64,000 nt of DNA from Pseudomonas sp. (lineage in GTDB: Bacteria > Pseudomonadota > Gammaproteobacteria > Pseudomonadales > Pseudomonadaceae), in contig VMRT01000004.1 of assembly GCA_007713455.1 (NCBI GenBank), forward strand, positions 1-64,000, in the 5' to 3' direction. Both the position numbers and the translations under genes were made by a program. Positions 50,721 through 58,175 of this stretch are shown piece by piece (the stretch's first letter is position 1; every line of letters starts with the position of its first letter). The notes beneath the pieces were generated by a model that saw only the letters and a list, made by a program, of their open reading frames with translations, was not told the origin of the DNA and searched no databases.

Positions 50721-51169
50721 ATTACGCCAAAGCCCCGTGCCATCAGCGACGCCAGCAAGGGGATCAGCAGGAGTAGCAGCAGCTCCAGGCGGATGGTCAG
50801 CTTGACCCACCTGGCGCTGCTGTCCGAGATGATCGGTGCCTGGCCTGCGGACAAGGCCGGGCGCCAGCGCAGGAACGTCAGGGTCGGATAGATGGAGAGC
50901 ACCGCGACCACCACGAACAGGCCGATCTTGGCGTGGAACAGGCTGTTCTTCAGGTAGTAGTCCAGGCCTTTGCCATAGAGGATGGCCCGGGCCGCTCCGC
51001 TGGCCAGTACCGCCGCCGCGGTGATACCGAAGGCGATGTCGATACGGAACAGGCTGCGCGCTCGCTCCAGCGTCAGCGGCTGACGGAACAGCTGGTGCTC
51101 CAGCAGCAGCAGGGCAAAGAGCAGGAATATCGCCAGAAAATGCAGGTAGGCGGCGATGGCGTAGGCCAT
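50711..51169 (-). CDS. DUF2214 family membrane protein
   Basis: A 152-residue inner-membrane protein with about four hydrophobic segments (near 4-24, 45-62, 80-97 and 127-147). MAYAIAAYLHFLAIFLLFAL and HAKIGLFVVVAVLSIYPTLTFLRWR fit DUF2214, small predicted membrane proteins of unknown function. It begins two bases after the MATE gene stop, so they are probably one transcript. Confidence 0.75.
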   Translation of the reverse strand: MAYAIAAYLHFLAIFLLFALLLLEHQLFRQPLTLERARSLFRIDIAFGITAAAVLASGAARAILYGKGLDYYLKNSLFHAKIGLFVVVAVLSIYPTLTFLRWRPALSAGQAPIISDSSARWVKLTIRLELLLLLLIPLLASLMARGFGVMPG

Positions 51170-51171
51170 GT

Positions 51172-52545
51172 TCAGTGTCCTTCGGAGTGTGTGGTGCTCG
51201 GCGCGCCCATGTTAAACCAGGCTCCGCGGCGCTGCAGGCGCTGAGCGAGCACGCCCAGGCAGACGCCGCGCATCAGCATGAAGCTCAGAAACGCCAGCCA
51301 CAAGCCGTGATTGCCAAGCCCTTGCAGCAGCCAGCCCAGTGGCAGCGTCAGGCCTACCGCCAGGAGCATGCTGTTGCGCATCTCCCGCGCGCGGGTGGCG
51401 CCGATGAACAGCCCGTCAAGCAGATAGCTCCAGACCGCGATCAGCGGCAATGCCGCCAGATAGGGCTGGTAGGTCAGCGCGGTCTGGCGTACCTCGGGAA
51501 TGTCGGTCTGCAACTGGATGAACAGCTGGCCGCCAAGCAGGAAGAACAAGCCGAAGGCGACGCTGGCCAGCAGCGACCAGCCCCCGGCGACCGCCATCAC
51601 CCGCTGCAGCGCGTTGCGGTCGCGGGCACCGATGGCATGCCCGCTCAAGGCTTCCACGGCATGCGCCAGTCCGTCGAGGGCGTGCGCGGTCAGCAGCAGG
51701 CCATTGAGCAGCAGGGCGTTGGCGGCGACCGTCGCATCACCCAGGCGGGTGCCCTGGACAGTCACCAGGAAGAACACCAGTTGCAGCGCCAGCGAGCGCA
51801 GGAAGATGTCGCGGTTGACCGCCATCAGCGGCCGCCAGCTCAACCAGCGGCGCAGCGCGCGGGTATCGACTCGACCGGGATAGCGTGCCAGCGCCTTGCG
51901 GGTGAGCGCCAGGCCGAGCAGCGCGCCGCTCCATTCGGCGATCACCGAGGCGCGTGCGGCGCCGGTCACGCCCCAGTCGAGGCCGAGCACGAACCACAGG
52001 TCCAGCGCCACGTTGATCAGATTGGTGGTCAGCAGGATGGCCAGTGGCGCGCGAGCGTTCTGCGTGCCGAGGAACCAGCCGATCAACGCATAGCTGGCCA
52101 GCGCCGCGGGCAGGCCGAACAGCCGCGTGTGGAAATAATCACGGGTGAGTTCGTCCAGTTCGGCCGAGGGCTGCATGAGCTGCAGGGCCGCGCCTTTCAG
52201 CGGCACGCCGAGCACCCCGAGCAACAGCGCGAAACCCAGGGCCAGCAGCAATCCCTGTAACAAGATCTGGCGAAGGGCGCCGCCGTCGTTGCGACCCGCG
52301 GCCTGGGCGGCGAAGCCCGTCGTGCCCATGCGCAGAAAGCCCATCACCCACACCAGCAGCGTATACAGGCTACCGCCGACCGCCACTGCGCCCAGCTGAT
52401 GCGCGTGCGGCAGATGGCCGATCACGCTGCTGTCCACCAGTGCGACCAGCGGAACGGATAGGTTCGACAGGATCATCGGCGCCGCCAGCGCCCACACCTT
52501 GCTGTGGGTTGGGGTGTGGCGCCAGGCGGCAAGCATGCTGGACAT
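51172..52545 (-). CDS. MATE family efflux transporter (DinF-like)
   Basis: A 457-residue transporter with about 12 hydrophobic segments, opening VWALAAPMILSNLSVPLVALVDSSVIGHL, with the MATE repeat in two halves. Such proteins export drugs or other cations in exchange for Na+ or H+. Size and this start resemble the DinF subgroup. ATG 52545 is preceded by CGGAGG; an earlier in-frame ATG at 52587 lacks a good ribosome site. The substrate is unknown. Confidence 0.9.
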   Translation of the reverse strand: MSSMLAAWRHTPTHSKVWALAAPMILSNLSVPLVALVDSSVIGHLPHAHQLGAVAVGGSLYTLLVWVMGFLRMGTTGFAAQAAGRNDGGALRQILLQGLLLALGFALLLGVLGVPLKGAALQLMQPSAELDELTRDYFHTRLFGLPAALASYALIGWFLGTQNARAPLAILLTTNLINVALDLWFVLGLDWGVTGAARASVIAEWSGALLGLALTRKALARYPGRVDTRALRRWLSWRPLMAVNRDIFLRSLALQLVFFLVTVQGTRLGDATVAANALLLNGLLLTAHALDGLAHAVEALSGHAIGARDRNALQRVMAVAGGWSLLASVAFGLFFLLGGQLFIQLQTDIPEVRQTALTYQPYLAALPLIAVWSYLLDGLFIGATRAREMRNSMLLAVGLTLPLGWLLQGLGNHGLWLAFLSFMLMRGVCLGVLAQRLQRRGAWFNMGAPSTTHSEGH

Positions 52546-52621
52546 TACGGGCCTCCGGGACGGCCCGGCACTATACGTGGCATGCAATGAAAGAGGGAAA
52601 GTCCGAGCTTTAGGCTGCGCG

Positions 52622-52915
52622 TCAGTGAATCAACCAGCTCAGCAGCCACAGCCCGAGGAACAGCCAGATCAGCCCGCCGATGATCGAGCCGCGAAAGAAC
52701 GCGCGGACCGCCGCAACCAGCAACAGCAGGCCGATCGCCAGTGCTACCAGGCTGATCAGAGAGCGGTCCATGCCCAGCGTACGCGACAACCCCTCGAGGA
52801 AATTGTGTCCGGCCCTGGCAAACAGGCCGAAGAAGTCGCCCAGCGCCTCGACGATGAAACGTATGACCGCGCCCAGCGCCTGTCCCAGCCATTCGAAGAA
52901 TCCTTCTACCCGCAT
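52622..52915 (-). CDS. Small membrane protein of unknown function
   Basis: A 97-residue protein. The N-terminal half has amphipathic stretches (MRVEGFFEWLGQALGAVIRFIVEALGDFF); the C-terminal half has one or two membrane helices (LISLVALAIGLLLLVAAVRAFF and GLIWLFLGLWLLSWLIH). AGGAG precedes the start. I do not recognise a family. Confidence 0.65.
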   Translation of the reverse strand: MRVEGFFEWLGQALGAVIRFIVEALGDFFGLFARAGHNFLEGLSRTLGMDRSLISLVALAIGLLLLVAAVRAFFRGSIIGGLIWLFLGLWLLSWLIH

Positions 52916-53145
52916 GTATCACTCTCCTGAACGTTCGATTGCGGTGCCCAAGCACGGCTCTGGGCATTGGGCTCTCGAGTGCGCCCGAGAGTTCCGAACG
53001 GTCGCCGCTGCACTGGAACCACCAGGGCAGGAGGCGGTCGGAATGTCGCTGTGAGTCCTTAGCGCATCATGCGTTCCCGACCTTCATGCAACTGCAACAA
53101 GCGCCAGGCAGCCTGCCTACCATTCCCAAAACGAGAAGACCAACG

Positions 53146-54078
53146 ATGCTGGCCATTGCCAGAGCGCGCCTGGAACGAATCAAGACACTGCGCCCCGCCT
53201 GGGCCTATGGCTGCGTCTTTTTCGGCCTGCTCTACGTTGTCACCGCCACTCATCTGGACGAGCGGCTGTTCTATACGCTGAAAACCACTTGGCATGAAAG
53301 CAGCTGGGAAAGGCACAGCCTCTGGCTACCCGAATACCGGGTGAAGATCGACGCGCTGCAGGTAGCCACGGTGGAAGACAATCTTTCCGGGCTGACCTAT
53401 GACGAACGCCGCGATCATCTCTGGGGCGTCGTCAATAACCCCGAAGAGCTGCTGGCGCTGGACAAGGATGGCGGCTTCCTCGCGCGCTACCCGCTGCGCG
53501 GGTTCCAGGACGTCGAGGGCGTGACCTATCTGGGTGATGACCTGCTGGTGTTGACCGAAGAGCGCAAGCAGTCGCTGGTGATCGTGCAGGTTCCCAGGAT
53601 TGCCGGGCCGCTGCAGCGTACCGACGCCCGCTCCATTACCCTGGCCCTGAACGACGAGGACAATACCGGTTTCGAGGGCGTCGGGTACGACCGCGCCGGT
53701 GATCGGCTGTTCGTGGTCAAGGAGCATTCACCGCGCAAGCTATACGAGATCCAGGGCATCAAGCGCAGTCTGGCAGGTGACATGGACATCAAGATCATCG
53801 ACCGTGAGGCCTGGATCGAGAAGCTGGACATGGCCAGTGATCTGTCCTCGGTGCACTTCGACGAGCGTACCGGCCATCTGGTGCTGCTCAGCGACGAGGC
53901 GAAGATGATGCTGGAGCTCGATGCCGAGGGCGAGCTGGTCAGCTTCCGCTCGCTCTGGAGCGGGTTTGCCGGACTGGAGCGCAGCGTGCCGCAGGCCGAA
54001 GGGATGACCTTCGATGCACAGGGCAATCTATACCTGGTCAGCGAGCCCAACCTGTTCTACGCCTTCGAGCACGAGTGA
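53146..54078 (+). CDS. SdiA-regulated family membrane-anchored beta-propeller protein
   Basis: A 310-residue protein with an N-terminal membrane helix (about 19-34) followed by an SdiA-regulated domain: VEDNLSGLTYDERRDHLWGV, DVEGVTYLGDDLLVLTEERK, NTGFEGVGYDRAGDRLFVVKEHSP, DLSSVHFDERTGHLVLLSDEA. These repeats predict a beta-propeller facing the periplasm. The function is unknown. ATG 53146 was chosen because the open frame upstream to 52939 has no membrane-protein character. Confidence 0.8.
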   Translation: MLAIARARLERIKTLRPAWAYGCVFFGLLYVVTATHLDERLFYTLKTTWHESSWERHSLWLPEYRVKIDALQVATVEDNLSGLTYDERRDHLWGVVNNPEELLALDKDGGFLARYPLRGFQDVEGVTYLGDDLLVLTEERKQSLVIVQVPRIAGPLQRTDARSITLALNDEDNTGFEGVGYDRAGDRLFVVKEHSPRKLYEIQGIKRSLAGDMDIKIIDREAWIEKLDMASDLSSVHFDERTGHLVLLSDEAKMMLELDAEGELVSFRSLWSGFAGLERSVPQAEGMTFDAQGNLYLVSEPNLFYAFEHE

Positions 54079-54095
54079 CGCCCGCCGCGCGCCTG

Positions 54096-54545
54096 CTAGC
54101 CGCGCTGGATCAGCCAGACGCCGGCGAAGATCAGCAGCAGACCGGAGACTTTACCGAAGCTGATGCTGGACTGGCGAAAGCCGGCCCAGCCGAAGTGATC
54201 CAGCAGCAAGGCGACGAACAGCTGGCCGGCCAGCAATAGCGCCATGAACAGCAACGCTCCCGTGCGCGGTGCGGCGAAGGCGGCCGTGGCGATGAAAAAG
54301 GCCCCCAGCAGCCCACCACACCAGTGCCACCAGTGCAGGCCTTTGAGCGTCTGCAACGCCGGGATATCGCGCTGGACTGCCACGATGACGAACAGTGCCA
54401 GTGTGCCCACGGTGAACGAAAGCAGTGCCGCGCCCATCACGTTGCCGAGGTGACGCGCGACCTGGCCGTTGATTCCGGCCTGCAGGGGCAGCATCGCGCC
54501 GGCAATGAACGGAAGGGTGAGTAACCACCAGGCAACGGCAGGCAT
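54096..54545 (-). CDS. DMT-superfamily (YdcZ, DUF606) transporter
   Basis: A 149-residue membrane protein with about five hydrophobic segments and the family motif LPLQAGINGQVARHLGNVMGAALLSFTVG. It is a single half-size unit, so it likely dimerises. Substrates are unknown. It converges with the SdiA-regulated gene, with 17 bases between stops. Confidence 0.85.
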   Translation of the reverse strand: MPAVAWWLLTLPFIAGAMLPLQAGINGQVARHLGNVMGAALLSFTVGTLALFVIVAVQRDIPALQTLKGLHWWHWCGGLLGAFFIATAAFAAPRTGALLFMALLLAGQLFVALLLDHFGWAGFRQSSISFGKVSGLLLIFAGVWLIQRG

Positions 54546-54630
54546 TTCGGATCTCCGGAATCAGGGCGCGACAGTATGGCGAGCCGGGATACGAGTCGCC
54601 ATAGCGGGACAGCGGTTCGCTGCGCTTGGC

Positions 54631-55188
54631 TCAGCGCGGCGGGTATTGCGACAGCACTCGTGTCACCAGCTCGCGCATGCTGCCGGCGCGTTGCTCGGGG
54701 GTGCCCTGGCGGTTGCTCAGGGTCTGCTCGGCGCTGCCGCGCCAGACCAGTTTGCCGTCAGCGGCGTCATACAGGTCGATCTGCAGCGTGCCGACCTGGT
54801 AGTCGATGGTGCGGGTGTCGGTGAACATCGGCCCACCCCAGTAGCCGTACCAGGGATTGCCCCAGGCGCCGGAGGTGGTCGTGTACTGCTGGGTACGCTG
54901 GTCGACGATGTACCAGGCCTGCACCTTGAGGTCCGCCGCTTGGCCGGCCGTGGCGGGACGCAGTCCCTGCTGATCGAGCTGTTCGGCGATCGCCGCGCGG
55001 ATGCGTTGTTCGGTGAGGTCGCTTTTGATTCGTGGATCGTCAGGCCGGTACTGCAGCGCCGGTTCCTGCCAGCTCCAGGCCCGATAGGCCGAGAAATCCC
55101 GCGTCGGATCGAAATCGCGCTGCACCTGTGGGCCCTGGCAGGCGGCTAGCGCGAAGAGCAGAGGTATCAGCAACAGGCAGCGCAACAT
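54631..55188 (-). CDS. DUF4136 lipoprotein (first copy)
   Basis: A 185-residue predicted lipoprotein. The lipobox is LLFALAAC with C17 as the lipidated residue. The DUF4136 domain shows DFSAYRAWSWQEP, IRAAIAEQLDQQGLRP and LQIDLYDAADGKLVWRGSAEQTL. Function unknown; outer-membrane or periplasmic location. CGGAGAACA precedes the start. A related gene lies 71 bases upstream. Confidence 0.88.
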   Translation of the reverse strand: MLRCLLLIPLLFALAACQGPQVQRDFDPTRDFSAYRAWSWQEPALQYRPDDPRIKSDLTEQRIRAAIAEQLDQQGLRPATAGQAADLKVQAWYIVDQRTQQYTTTSGAWGNPWYGYWGGPMFTDTRTIDYQVGTLQIDLYDAADGKLVWRGSAEQTLSNRQGTPEQRAGSMRELVTRVLSQYPPR

Positions 55189-55259
55189 GATTGTTCTCCG
55201 GGGTGGAATCTGTTCAGTCTAGGCCTCGGCGCGGTGCTGAGTCTGCATCGCTGTCACGC

Positions 55260-55868
55260 TCAGCGCGGCGGGTAGTCCGCCAGCGCCCGCTGCACTGCCT
55301 CGCGCAGCGCATCCTGCTGCTTGGCGCGGCTACCGCCGCTACGTGCTTCGGCGCGATTGCTCCAGATCGATTGGCCGGAAGCCGCGTCGAACATCTCGAT
55401 ACGCACCGAGAGCACCTCTTCCTCGTAGTTACGCACGATGGGTACGCTCGTCCCCACGCCATAACCCGAGCCGTATCCGTAGCCGCCACCGTAGCGGCCT
55501 ACGCCGACATGCGGGCCGTAATCATCGTAAGTCTGCCGAATTCGGGTCTCCTTGCTGGCGCGGGCGCTGATCAACAGCTCGCCCTTGCGCTCGGCCTGCG
55601 CAGGGCGCAAGCCGAGTTGATCGAGCGCGCCGGCGACCATTTCCTGCAGCTCCTCGCCGGTGATCGACGCGGTGCCGGCCGGTGGTGCTTGCCAGCTCCA
55701 GTTCTGGTAGCTGGAGAAGTCCCGTGGTGCCGCCGGATAGACCGGTGACTGGATCTGCTCGATAGGTGGCGCCGGAGGAATCGGCGCGGATTCGTCGGTA
55801 TAGGGGTTCTGGTTCTGGCAGGCTGCAAGGCCCAGGCAGAGCACCGGCAGCATGGCGCGGATCGACAT
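55260..55868 (-). CDS. DUF4136 lipoprotein (second copy)
   Basis: A 202-residue predicted lipoprotein paralogous to the 54631-55188 gene. LPVLCLGLAACQNQ is the lipobox with C17, followed by a proline-rich stretch. DFSSYQNWSWQAP, LDQLGLRPA, VRIEMFDAASGQSIWSNRAEA and ALADYPPR match the neighbour. A glycine-tyrosine-rich segment (VGRYGGGYGYGSGYGVG) replaces part of its counterpart. The pair probably arose by tandem duplication. Confidence 0.88.
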   Translation of the reverse strand: MSIRAMLPVLCLGLAACQNQNPYTDESAPIPPAPPIEQIQSPVYPAAPRDFSSYQNWSWQAPPAGTASITGEELQEMVAGALDQLGLRPAQAERKGELLISARASKETRIRQTYDDYGPHVGVGRYGGGYGYGSGYGVGTSVPIVRNYEEEVLSVRIEMFDAASGQSIWSNRAEARSGGSRAKQQDALREAVQRALADYPPR

Positions 55869-55886
55869 CGGTACCTCCCGGTCGGC

Positions 55887-56636
55887 TCAGAGCGGCCGAC
55901 ACATCCAGTGCAGGTAGCGCCCGAGACCGGCAAATTGCGGATGGCGGCGGTAGGCCAGTTCCATCTCGATCAGTTCGGCAGGCTCGGTGCGGGCCTGGAA
56001 ATCGGCGGGCATGTAGTCATGGAATACGCGCACGCCACTGGTTGTTTCGACCTGCCAGTGCGGTGCGAGTTGCGCCGCCAGCTCGCGTGGGTCCAGCGGC
56101 TGCTGAGGCGTCAGGCTCTGGCGCTCGCCGGCATAGGTCTGGCTGCGCAGCTTCTTGAAATGGCCCTTGAGCAGGTTGCGGTAGATCAACGCGTCGCGGT
56201 TGTAGAAGGCCAGCGATAGCCAGCCATCGGCCGATGTCAGGCGATGCAGCACCGGCAGGATCGCCTGGGGCTCGGCCAGCCATTCCAGCACCGCGTGGCA
56301 GATCACCAGATCGAAACGGCCCTCGACCTGGCTTTCGACTGTCTGCCAGGGCGCCTGAATGAAGGTTGCCTGCTGGCCGGCTGCGGCAAACTGTTTGCGC
56401 GCGCCTTCCAGCATCGGCTCTGCCGGTTCTGCCAGGGTCACATCATGGCCCTGCTGGGCCAGCCACAGGCTCATATGGCCGAGGCCGGCGCCGATATCCA
56501 GCACCCGCAGTGGCCGTTGCGGCAGGGCTTCCGTCAGGTCGGCCTGCAGCACGGCAAGGCGGATCGCGCCTTTGGCGCCGCCGTAGATCTTCTCGGCGAA
56601 GCGCGTCGCCAGCTCGTCGAAATGCCGGTCGCTCAT
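55887..56636 (-). CDS. cmoM: tRNA 5-carboxymethoxyuridine methyltransferase CmoM
   Basis: CmoM (formerly SmtA) methylates the wobble modification cmo5U34. The 249-residue SAM-dependent enzyme has LRVLDIGAGLGHMSLWLAQQGHDVTL (motif I), LVICHAVLEWLAEP, and MELAYRRHPQFAGLGRYLHW at the C-terminus. ATG 56634-56636 overlaps the stop of the MazG-like gene as ATGA. Confidence 0.88.
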   Translation of the reverse strand: MSDRHFDELATRFAEKIYGGAKGAIRLAVLQADLTEALPQRPLRVLDIGAGLGHMSLWLAQQGHDVTLAEPAEPMLEGARKQFAAAGQQATFIQAPWQTVESQVEGRFDLVICHAVLEWLAEPQAILPVLHRLTSADGWLSLAFYNRDALIYRNLLKGHFKKLRSQTYAGERQSLTPQQPLDPRELAAQLAPHWQVETTSGVRVFHDYMPADFQARTEPAELIEMELAYRRHPQFAGLGRYLHWMCRPL

Positions 56637-56938
56637 CGGGCGAACCGCCGCTCGTTGTCGGCCAACTTGGCCAGCAGTGCCTGTTCCATGTCGATGCCCA
56701 GTTCGCTGCACATCAAGAGCAGGTACATGAGGATGTCGCCGACTTCCTGACCGGCATGCTCAAGTTTGTCGGCTGAGAGCTGGCGCGACTCGTCCTCGGT
56801 CTGCCACTGGAAGATTTCCACCAGCTCGGCCATTTCCACGCTGGCGGCCATGGCGAGGTTCTTTGGGCTGTGAAAGCGCTGCCAGTCGTTCTGGTCGCGG
56901 ATGGCGTGCAGGCGTTGGGTGATCTGTTCGATGTTCAT
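56633..56938 (-). CDS. MazG-like nucleotide pyrophosphohydrolase
   Basis: A 101-residue all-alpha NTP pyrophosphatase of the RS21-C6/MazG-like type, which hydrolyses non-canonical or modified nucleotides. The metal-binding pattern is MAELVEIFQW, where glutamates bind Mg2+, followed by HAGQEVGDILMYLLLMCSEL with E and D of the EVxD motif. ATG at 56936-56938 was chosen on family start (MNIEQITQRL); its upstream region has no strong ribosome-binding site. Coupled to cmoM. Confidence 0.88.
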   Translation of the reverse strand: MNIEQITQRLHAIRDQNDWQRFHSPKNLAMAASVEMAELVEIFQWQTEDESRQLSADKLEHAGQEVGDILMYLLLMCSELGIDMEQALLAKLADNERRFAR

Positions 56939-57004
56939 CTGGGAGGGTGGGCGTGTTCGAAAGACGACAAGCTTCCGCCAGTGCGGCAGCGCCCGCAAGG
57001 GGCG

Positions 57005-57994
57005 TCAGCCGCGGCGCACTTTCAGCTCACGTTCGATGGCGATCACGCCGGGACGGTAATCGCCCTGCTCTATGGCGCGGATTGCCTGTTCCAGGGTTTG
57101 CTCGGCGATCTGCTCGTGCTGCTGGGAAATCGCATTGACCCGGATCGGCAGGAAATCCAGCAACTGCGCGTCACCAAAGGTCGCCAGTCGCAGCTGCTCT
57201 GGCCACAGCAGGTTCCGCTCGCGCAGCGCATCGAAGACGCCTTCGAGCAAGACGTAGGCGGTGGTGATCAGCGCATCGGGCAGCGGGCCGCGGTCGAGCA
57301 GGGCGAGCATCTGTTCACGGCCGCACGCACGGCTGAACTGTTCGGCCTGCAGGATGCTGACCTGACCGCTGTGCTGCGACAGTGCCTGCCGAAAACCTTC
57401 CTCGCGCTGCTGACTGATGGGCAATGCCGGGCGTGCGCTGATCAGGGCGATATGGGCGGCGGCCGGAACTGCCAGCGAGCGGGTAAGCAGGGCGGCCGCT
57501 TCACAATCATCGCTGACCACCGAGCAGAAGTGCTCGGCGTCCAGCGCACGGTCGAGGGCGATCACCGGCGTGCCAGCCGCCTGCACCTTGCGATAGCTCT
57601 GGTCGTCGGCTGGTAGGCAGCTGGCGACGATCAGCGCATCGCAGCGGCGCGAGCGCAGCAGCTGGATGACCTGGCGCTCGGTGTCCGGCTCGTCGTCGGT
57701 GCCGGCGATCAGCAGCTGGTAGCCGCGCTGCCGCGCGCGCTGCTCGAGCAGTTTGGCCAGACGTGCGTAGCTGGGGTTTTCCAGATCCGGAACGATGAAG
57801 CCGAGGGTGCGCGACTGCCCGCGACGCAGACCCGCCGCCTGCTGGTCGAGCTGAAAGCCCTGCTGTTCGGCCACGGCCATCACCCGCTCGACCGTGGCCG
57901 CGCTGATACGGCGCTGCGCGGCCTTGCCATTTAGCACATAGCTGGCGGTGGTTACCGAAACGTTGGCGAGGCGGGCGATGTCGGTCAGTTTCAA
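57005..57994 (-). CDS. fruR: LacI-family fructose repressor FruR (Cra)
   Basis: A 329-residue LacI/GalR regulator. The N-terminal HTH reads LTDIARLANVSVTTASYVLNGKA, followed by a periplasmic-binding-like effector domain (TLGFIVPDLENPSYARLAKLLE, PVIALDRAL). In Pseudomonas it is released from DNA by fructose-1-phosphate. The start is TTG at 57992-57994, matching the usual KLTDIARL start; a longer frame (to 58207) would run over the operator and the fruB leader. It diverges from fruBKA. Confidence 0.9.
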   Translation of the reverse strand: MKLTDIARLANVSVTTASYVLNGKAAQRRISAATVERVMAVAEQQGFQLDQQAAGLRRGQSRTLGFIVPDLENPSYARLAKLLEQRARQRGYQLLIAGTDDEPDTERQVIQLLRSRRCDALIVASCLPADDQSYRKVQAAGTPVIALDRALDAEHFCSVVSDDCEAAALLTRSLAVPAAAHIALISARPALPISQQREEGFRQALSQHSGQVSILQAEQFSRACGREQMLALLDRGPLPDALITTAYVLLEGVFDALRERNLLWPEQLRLATFGDAQLLDFLPIRVNAISQQHEQIAEQTLEQAIRAIEQGDYRPGVIAIERELKVRRG

Positions 57995-58037
57995 CAGAGG
58001 GTCCTGAGACGGGTGGTATGAACTCGGGCTTCTAGAA

Positions 58038-58055
58038 TTACCCAATATTGCGTAA
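58038..58055. promoter_or_regulatory. Near-perfect 18-bp palindrome in the fruR-fruB gap
   Basis: TTACCCAATATTGCGTAA is self-complementary except for one mismatched pair. It differs from the FruR site that lies about 15 bases to its right. The binding protein is unknown; a second operator or part of the fruR promoter is possible. Confidence 0.5.
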
Positions 58056-58070
58056 TGTGCCAGCCTTAGG

Positions 58071-58082
58071 TGAAACGTTTCA
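58071..58082. promoter_or_regulatory. FruR/Cra operator
   Basis: TGAAACGTTTCA is a perfect 12-bp palindrome. The P. putida Cra operator consensus is TTAAACGTTTCA, as I recall, so it differs at one position. It lies 94 bases before fruB and between the divergent fruR and fruB genes, so it should repress fruB and possibly fruR. Confidence 0.85.
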
Positions 58083-58175
58083 GCAGTGTTTCGGTCTGAA
58101 GCGCCAGCCCAGGATTCGGGCAAAGCCGGCTTGACCGTTGGCCACAACAATCGCGAGCCCCCGCAGGAGTTCTCC

